Source: CAYOXD01 sp964407825 (GTDB taxonomy: Bacteria > Desulfobacterota > Desulfobacteria > Desulfobacterales > JAFDDL01). Taken from it: a stretch of DNA of 27,086 nt. Made by a program: the position numbers and the translations under genes. The stretch covers positions 1 to 27,086 of the forward strand of contig CAYOXD010000031.1 in assembly GCA_964407825.1 (NCBI GenBank). The letters run 5' to 3'. Of the stretch, positions 24,013 to 27,086 are shown piece after piece. Below the pieces are notes generated by a model. That model searched no databases. It worked only from the letters and a program-made list of their open reading frames with translations, and was not told the origin of the DNA. Within the stretch, counting starts at the first letter, position 1, and every line of letters begins with the position of its first letter.

Positions 24013-24860
24013 GGCGCTGCACCGCCATCACCGCTGTCTGTCTTTGAGACTTGGGCACTGAGGGCAGGCCTCTGGCCGCCCTGCCCGGATCCGCCCTGGG
24101 GCGCCCCCTTGAACTCGATCAGGTTGGAATCCGCCTGTCCCCTGTCGAACTCGAGCTGAAGCCGGAACTTGTCCAGCACCGCCTGGTTTTCCACTTGCTT
24201 TTTGGCCAGCAAATATCGAAGATAGACTATCCAGATGAAAAAGCCCATGAGAACGCCTGCTCCCCCGAGGAAGAACCACTTGTAGGTCCCGATGGTTTCA
24301 ACGCCGACCCTGGCCAGCTGCCCGATGAGGTTGGGAATGATCCAGTAACCGATCACCACCAGAAACAGGATGAACCCAATGGTCAGGATGTTCAGGCGAC
24401 CGATTTTTTGCAACACCGCATCCATACGGGATTGGGCGCCCTCGCGGGCCGCCGCCGGCGGACTCTCGGGCTGTGCCTTCTCATCACCGAAAATCGCCAT
24501 AAACGCGCGCACCACGAACGCCAGCATCAACATGGCCCCCAGGGGCAATCCGACGGCAGCTACGAACCACGCCCTGAAGGGGAAAGGGACCTCTCGGCTC
24601 ATCTGGCGCACCTGATATCCGGCCAGTGGGCCGAAGGTCTTCTCAAATGCCTTCCGGTCGAAGGCGCCGGGATACGGTTCATCGGTCTCATAAACCACAT
24701 GCCCCTGGGCATCGCTAATCTGGAGCCAGGCTTTTTTTCCGGATTTAGCCACCGCCATGGCGAAAATCTCAAGCTCCAGCAAAAACAGCCCCACCAGAAC
24801 CGCCACAAAGAGGGTTTTGTGGTCCCTGATGAATGTCGATACGCTCCCGGGGGATGACAT
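24009..24860 (-). CDS. Four-helix membrane protein of unknown function
   Basis: I do not recognise this 283-residue protein. It has an N-terminal membrane helix (TLFVAVLVGLFLLELEIFAM), a short external domain of about 60 residues (WLQISDAQGHVVYETDEPYP), a second helix (AWFVAAVGLPLGAMLMLAFV) and a charged loop. Two further helices follow (ILTIGFILFLVVIGYWIIPN and WFFLGGAGVLMGFFIWIVYL), then a charged C-terminal tail. The layout resembles a small membrane sensor or anchor, but no signalling domain is seen. The ATG at 24860 is chosen because the upstream extension (to 24941) lacks any ribosome site and has poor protein character; even here the site is weak (GTGGGG). It is coupled to the thioesterase by a four-base overlap. 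Confidence 0.7.
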   Translation of the reverse strand: MSSPGSVSTFIRDHKTLFVAVLVGLFLLELEIFAMAVAKSGKKAWLQISDAQGHVVYETDEPYPGAFDRKAFEKTFGPLAGYQVRQMSREVPFPFRAWFVAAVGLPLGAMLMLAFVVRAFMAIFGDEKAQPESPPAAAREGAQSRMDAVLQKIGRLNILTIGFILFLVVIGYWIIPNLIGQLARVGVETIGTYKWFFLGGAGVLMGFFIWIVYLRYLLAKKQVENQAVLDKFRLQLEFDRGQADSNLIEFKGAPQGGSGQGGQRPALSAQVSKTDSGDGGAAP

Positions 24861-24970
24861 GGATGAAGCCCCACTGGTCAGATTGAAATGCCTCCATGGA
24901 CGAGCCGCTTTCCGCCCATTCATATTCAGTAACACAGGCACCAGGCAGGGACAAGCGGGATTTAGGAGAT

Positions 24971-24994
24971 GGGTGATGGGCGGTGGGCGATGGG
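24971..24994 (+). other. Putative G-quadruplex motif in intergenic DNA
   Basis: Four GGG tracts are separated by loops of four bases (TGAT, CGGT, CGAT) inside a short GRTGGGY-like repeat. It fits the standard G3-N1-7 pattern and lies about 80 bases before the Rrf2 gene's -35 box, upstream of both divergent genes. Confidence 0.5.
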
Positions 24995-25073
24995 CGCCAG
25001 GTGATCATGCTGCAATAAATTTTCCATTTTTACATAAGCTTACATTCTATCACCCAAGGCCTATATTTTTTTA

Positions 25074-25102
25074 TTGACAGGGGGAAAAGATTTATATAGG
25101 AT
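25074..25102 (+). promoter_or_regulatory. Sigma-70 promoter of the Rrf2 gene
   Basis: TTGACA (25074-25079, full consensus) and TAGGAT (25097-25102) are 17 bases apart in an AT-rich stretch. Transcription would start near 25109, giving a leader of about 36 bases that includes the repeat at 25107-25124. Confidence 0.65.
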
Positions 25103-25106
25103 AAAA

Positions 25107-25124
25107 ATCATCTTAATTATCTTA
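25107..25124 (+). promoter_or_regulatory. Direct repeat at the transcription start, possible Rrf2 operator
   Basis: ATCATCTTA (25107-25115) is followed directly by ATTATCTTA (25116-25124), eight of nine bases identical. Its place just after the -10 box suits autorepression by the Rrf2 protein. The assignment rests on position only. Confidence 0.4.
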
Positions 25125-25144
25125 TTTAAAACTGGAGAACGTCC

Positions 25145-25561
25145 ATGCGTCTGACCCGAGCGGCGGAATATGCCATACGATGCGTCCTCTACCTTTCGGC
25201 CAGGGGGGAGAACCAACTGGTCAGCAAAAAGGAAATCGCCCGGGCCATGGAGATACCGGATCAATATCTGGGGAAAATCGCCCAGCAGCTGAGCCGGGCC
25301 GGTCTCATCGAGATACTCCAGGGAGCCCGGGGGGGCTTTCGCCTGGTGAGGCCGCCTTCACAGATCAGCCTGCTGGCGGTAATCGAGGCGATCATGGGGG
25401 AAATTTTTCTGAATGACTGTATCCTCAGGCCCGAAACCTGCTCCAAGAACGAGTCCTGCGCCGTGCACAGGGTCTGGGGAAAGGCCCGGGACCAGCTTCG
25501 GGAAACCCTGGACAGTGCCAGGTTCTCGGAGTTGATCGATAGGGAAAGCTGCCGTCCGTGA
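25145..25561 (+). CDS. Rrf2-family transcription regulator with probable Fe-S cluster
   Basis: A 138-residue winged-helix regulator. It begins MRLTRAAEYAIRCVLYLSAR and has the recognition region PDQYLGKIAQQLSRAGLIE and the wing GARGGFRL, all standard for Rrf2/IscR/NsrR/RsrR proteins. Three cysteines, Cys92, Cys99 and Cys105 (C-x6-C-x5-C), match the cluster-binding loop of IscR and NsrR (IscR has x5/x5), so a 2Fe-2S or 4Fe-4S cluster sensing iron, oxygen or nitric oxide is likely. GGAG precedes the ATG. The stop lies 81 bases before cydA, on the same strand. Control of cytochrome bd oxidase by this protein is the obvious inference, in keeping with the known use of Rrf2 regulators near NO- and oxygen-defence genes. 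It has a good promoter and a possible autoregulatory repeat upstream. Confidence 0.9.
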   Translation: MRLTRAAEYAIRCVLYLSARGENQLVSKKEIARAMEIPDQYLGKIAQQLSRAGLIEILQGARGGFRLVRPPSQISLLAVIEAIMGEIFLNDCILRPETCSKNESCAVHRVWGKARDQLRETLDSARFSELIDRESCRP

Positions 25562-25582
25562 CGGCTGTTTACCATATTTCTA

Positions 25583-25601
25583 ACGGGCACACCGCGCCCG
25601 T
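25583..25601 (+). repeat. Hairpin in the rrf2-cydA intergenic region
   Basis: ACGGGC (25583-25588) pairs with GCCCGT (25596-25601) across a seven-base loop. There is no following T tract. It could lower readthrough into cydA, be a regulator site, or protect mRNA ends. Confidence 0.4.
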
Positions 25602-25642
25602 AACCGGTCACAACGCGTAACCCACACGAAAGGAGGGGTCCG

Positions 25643-26962
25643 ATGGATGTTCTGCTACTTTCCAGGCTGCAGTTTGCGGCGGCCACCATGTTTCATTTCC
25701 TGTTTGTCCCGCTGACACTGGGGTTGTCCCTCATGATTGCCTTCATGGAAACCCAGTACGTGCGGACGGGCGATGAAACCTATCTGTCCATGACCAAGTT
25801 CTGGGGAAAATGCTTCCTGATCAATTTCGCCCTGGGCGTGGTCACCGGCATCACCCTGGAATTCCAGTTCGGCACGAACTGGTCCCAGTATTCGGCCTAC
25901 GTGGGAGATATTTTTGGATCGATTCTGGCCATCGAGGCGACGGCTGCCTTCTTCTTGGAGTCAACCCTGATCGGTGTCTGGATTTTCGGCTGGAACCGGC
26001 TCTCGAAAAAGGCCCATGCCGTCGTCATGTGGCTGGTGGCGGGCGCCTCCAACCTCTCTGCCGTCTGGATCCTCATCGCCAACTCCTGGATGCAGCATCC
26101 GGTGGGCTACACGATCCGGAACGGCCGTGCGGAACTGACCAATTTCATGGCCGTGGTGACCCAGAAATTCGCCCTCCTCGAGTTCATCCACACCACCAGC
26201 GCGGCCTACATTTTGAGCGCCTTTTTCATTATGGGCATATCGGCCTACCACCTGCTCAAAAAGCAGCACCTGGAGTTCTTCACCCGGTCCTTCAGAATCG
26301 CCCTTGCCGTGGGCCTTGTCTTTTCCATAGTTGAAATATTCGAGGGCCATCTTCACACTGCGGACCTGGCCGCCGTTCAGCCCGCCAAGCTGGCCGCCAT
26401 TGATACCCACTGGGAGACGAGCCGCCATGCCCCGATCTACCTGTTTTCCATTCCGGATTCGGCGCACGAACGAAACAAACTGGAGATACTGCCGATCCCA
26501 GGCCTGCTGAGCTACTTCGCCAAGGGCAGCTTCAACGCCGAGGTAACCGGTCTCAAGGCTTTCCCGAAATCGGACCGCCCGCCCGTTCTCATCACCTCCC
26601 TGGCCTTCAAGCTCATGGTGGCGCTGGGGCTCTACTTTGTGGTCATGACCCTGATCGGCTGGTTCAAGCGGAACCAACTGACCGAGCATCCCCTGTTTCT
26701 GAAATTCATGCTCTTTTCCATTCCGCTGCCCTACATCGCCGCCGAACTGGGCTGGGTCGTCGCGGAGGTGGGACGCCAGCCCTGGATCGTCTATGGCCTG
26801 ATGAAGACATCCAACGCCGTATCGCCGGTAGCGGGCTTCGAGGTCCTTACAACCCTCATCGCCTTTATCGTGGTCTACGGCCTGCTGGGTGCAGCCGGCC
26901 TTTTTCTCATCACCCGACATGTGAGGCAGGGCCCGGCACCCCTGCCCGCAGCCGCCGAATAA
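25643..26962 (+). CDS. cydA: Cytochrome bd ubiquinol oxidase subunit I
   Basis: A 439-residue inner-membrane subunit with heme b558, b595 and d, which oxidises quinol and reduces oxygen to water; the enzyme is known to resist nitric oxide and to protect anaerobes from oxygen. His18 (FHFLFVPLTLG), Glu98 and Glu106 (IEATAAFFLES) and His183 (FIHTTSAAY) sit at the positions of the E. coli ligands His19, Glu99, Glu107 and His186. The signature GRQPW is present near the C-terminus. The periplasmic Q-loop is short, the type found in many non-enteric bacteria, which explains the length below E. coli CydA (about 520). AAAGGAGG stands before the ATG. It lies between the Rrf2 gene and cydB on one strand. 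Confidence 0.97.
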   Translation: MDVLLLSRLQFAAATMFHFLFVPLTLGLSLMIAFMETQYVRTGDETYLSMTKFWGKCFLINFALGVVTGITLEFQFGTNWSQYSAYVGDIFGSILAIEATAAFFLESTLIGVWIFGWNRLSKKAHAVVMWLVAGASNLSAVWILIANSWMQHPVGYTIRNGRAELTNFMAVVTQKFALLEFIHTTSAAYILSAFFIMGISAYHLLKKQHLEFFTRSFRIALAVGLVFSIVEIFEGHLHTADLAAVQPAKLAAIDTHWETSRHAPIYLFSIPDSAHERNKLEILPIPGLLSYFAKGSFNAEVTGLKAFPKSDRPPVLITSLAFKLMVALGLYFVVMTLIGWFKRNQLTEHPLFLKFMLFSIPLPYIAAELGWVVAEVGRQPWIVYGLMKTSNAVSPVAGFEVLTTLIAFIVVYGLLGAAGLFLITRHVRQGPAPLPAAAE

Positions 26963-27030
26963 GACCGAAGCCCCTCTGCGGACGGTTGGAGCGATAAACG
27001 CCTTTTAAAACAGGATAAGGAGATAAAAAA

Positions 27031-27086
27031 ATGGTTCTGGAATCGATCTGGTTTTTTCTGTGGGGTCTTCTCTGGGCGGTGTATTT
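27031..27086 (+). CDS. cydB: Cytochrome bd oxidase subunit II, 5' fragment
   Basis: Only the first 18 codons and part of the next are inside the window: MVLESIWFFLWGLLWAVYF. The opening hydrophobic helix and its place 68 bases after cydA fit CydB, the partner membrane subunit. AAGGAG precedes the ATG by eight bases. Identity rests on this start plus gene order. Confidence 0.8.
   Translation, partial: MVLESIWFFLWGLLWAVY

Overview
This 27-kb window is GC-rich, Gram-negative chromosomal DNA. It has many lipoproteins and long periplasmic proteins, an AsmA-like protein, an Rrf2 regulator next to cytochrome bd oxidase genes, and two-domain universal stress proteins. That mix fits a deltaproteobacterium / Desulfobacterota (a sulfate-reducer-like organism). 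This is an inference; no rRNA or marker gene is present. Two runs of exactly 100 N (5754-5853 and 22761-22860) are scaffold joins, and both are flanked by repeated sequence.

Layout. (1) 1-1222, minus strand: a truncated universal stress protein and an unrecognised 179-residue protein, tightly coupled. (2) 1587-14514, minus strand: a long, closely packed set of eight genes, almost all exported. In transcription order it runs FlgT-like protein, TPR/SLH-like lipoprotein, LPP20-domain protein, AsmA-like protein, a FN3/beta-helix/TPR lipoprotein, a TPR/proline-repeat/SpoIID protein, a large MscS-type channel and a small lipoprotein. (3) 14515-15106: a 592-bp AT-rich divergent control region. (4) 15107-18577, plus strand: CsgG-like/PEGA protein, a second LPP20-domain protein and a second FlgT-like protein, ending in a good intrinsic terminator. 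(5) 18630-19094: a hotdog thioesterase. (6) 19199-22650, minus strand: purine nucleoside phosphorylase and two tandem MTA/SAH-deaminase-type amidohydrolases, all overlapping. (7) 22957-24860: a SpoU/TrmH-type RNA methyltransferase (plus), a second hotdog thioesterase and a four-helix membrane protein (minus). (8) 25145-27086, plus strand: an Rrf2 regulator with three cysteines, then cydA and the first codons of cydB.

The most notable part is 1587-18577. Two divergent operons each carry one FlgT-like and one LPP20-like gene, so the same two families occur on both sides of one control region. They are accompanied by CsgG/LpoB-like domains, an SLH-like lipoprotein, a glycan-cleaving SpoIID domain and a mechanosensitive channel. 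FlgT, FlgP (LPP20) and FlgO/CsgG-type proteins are known as outer-membrane ring parts of some polar flagella and of the curli secretion channel. No flagellin, rod, hook, motor or curli subunit gene is in view. I infer a flagellum-independent envelope-spanning or outer-membrane assembly, which I do not recognise as a named system.

The other modules look like housekeeping: salvage of SAM by-products (nucleoside deamination followed by phosphorolysis) and oxygen or nitric-oxide defence through cytochrome bd under a probable Fe-S regulator.
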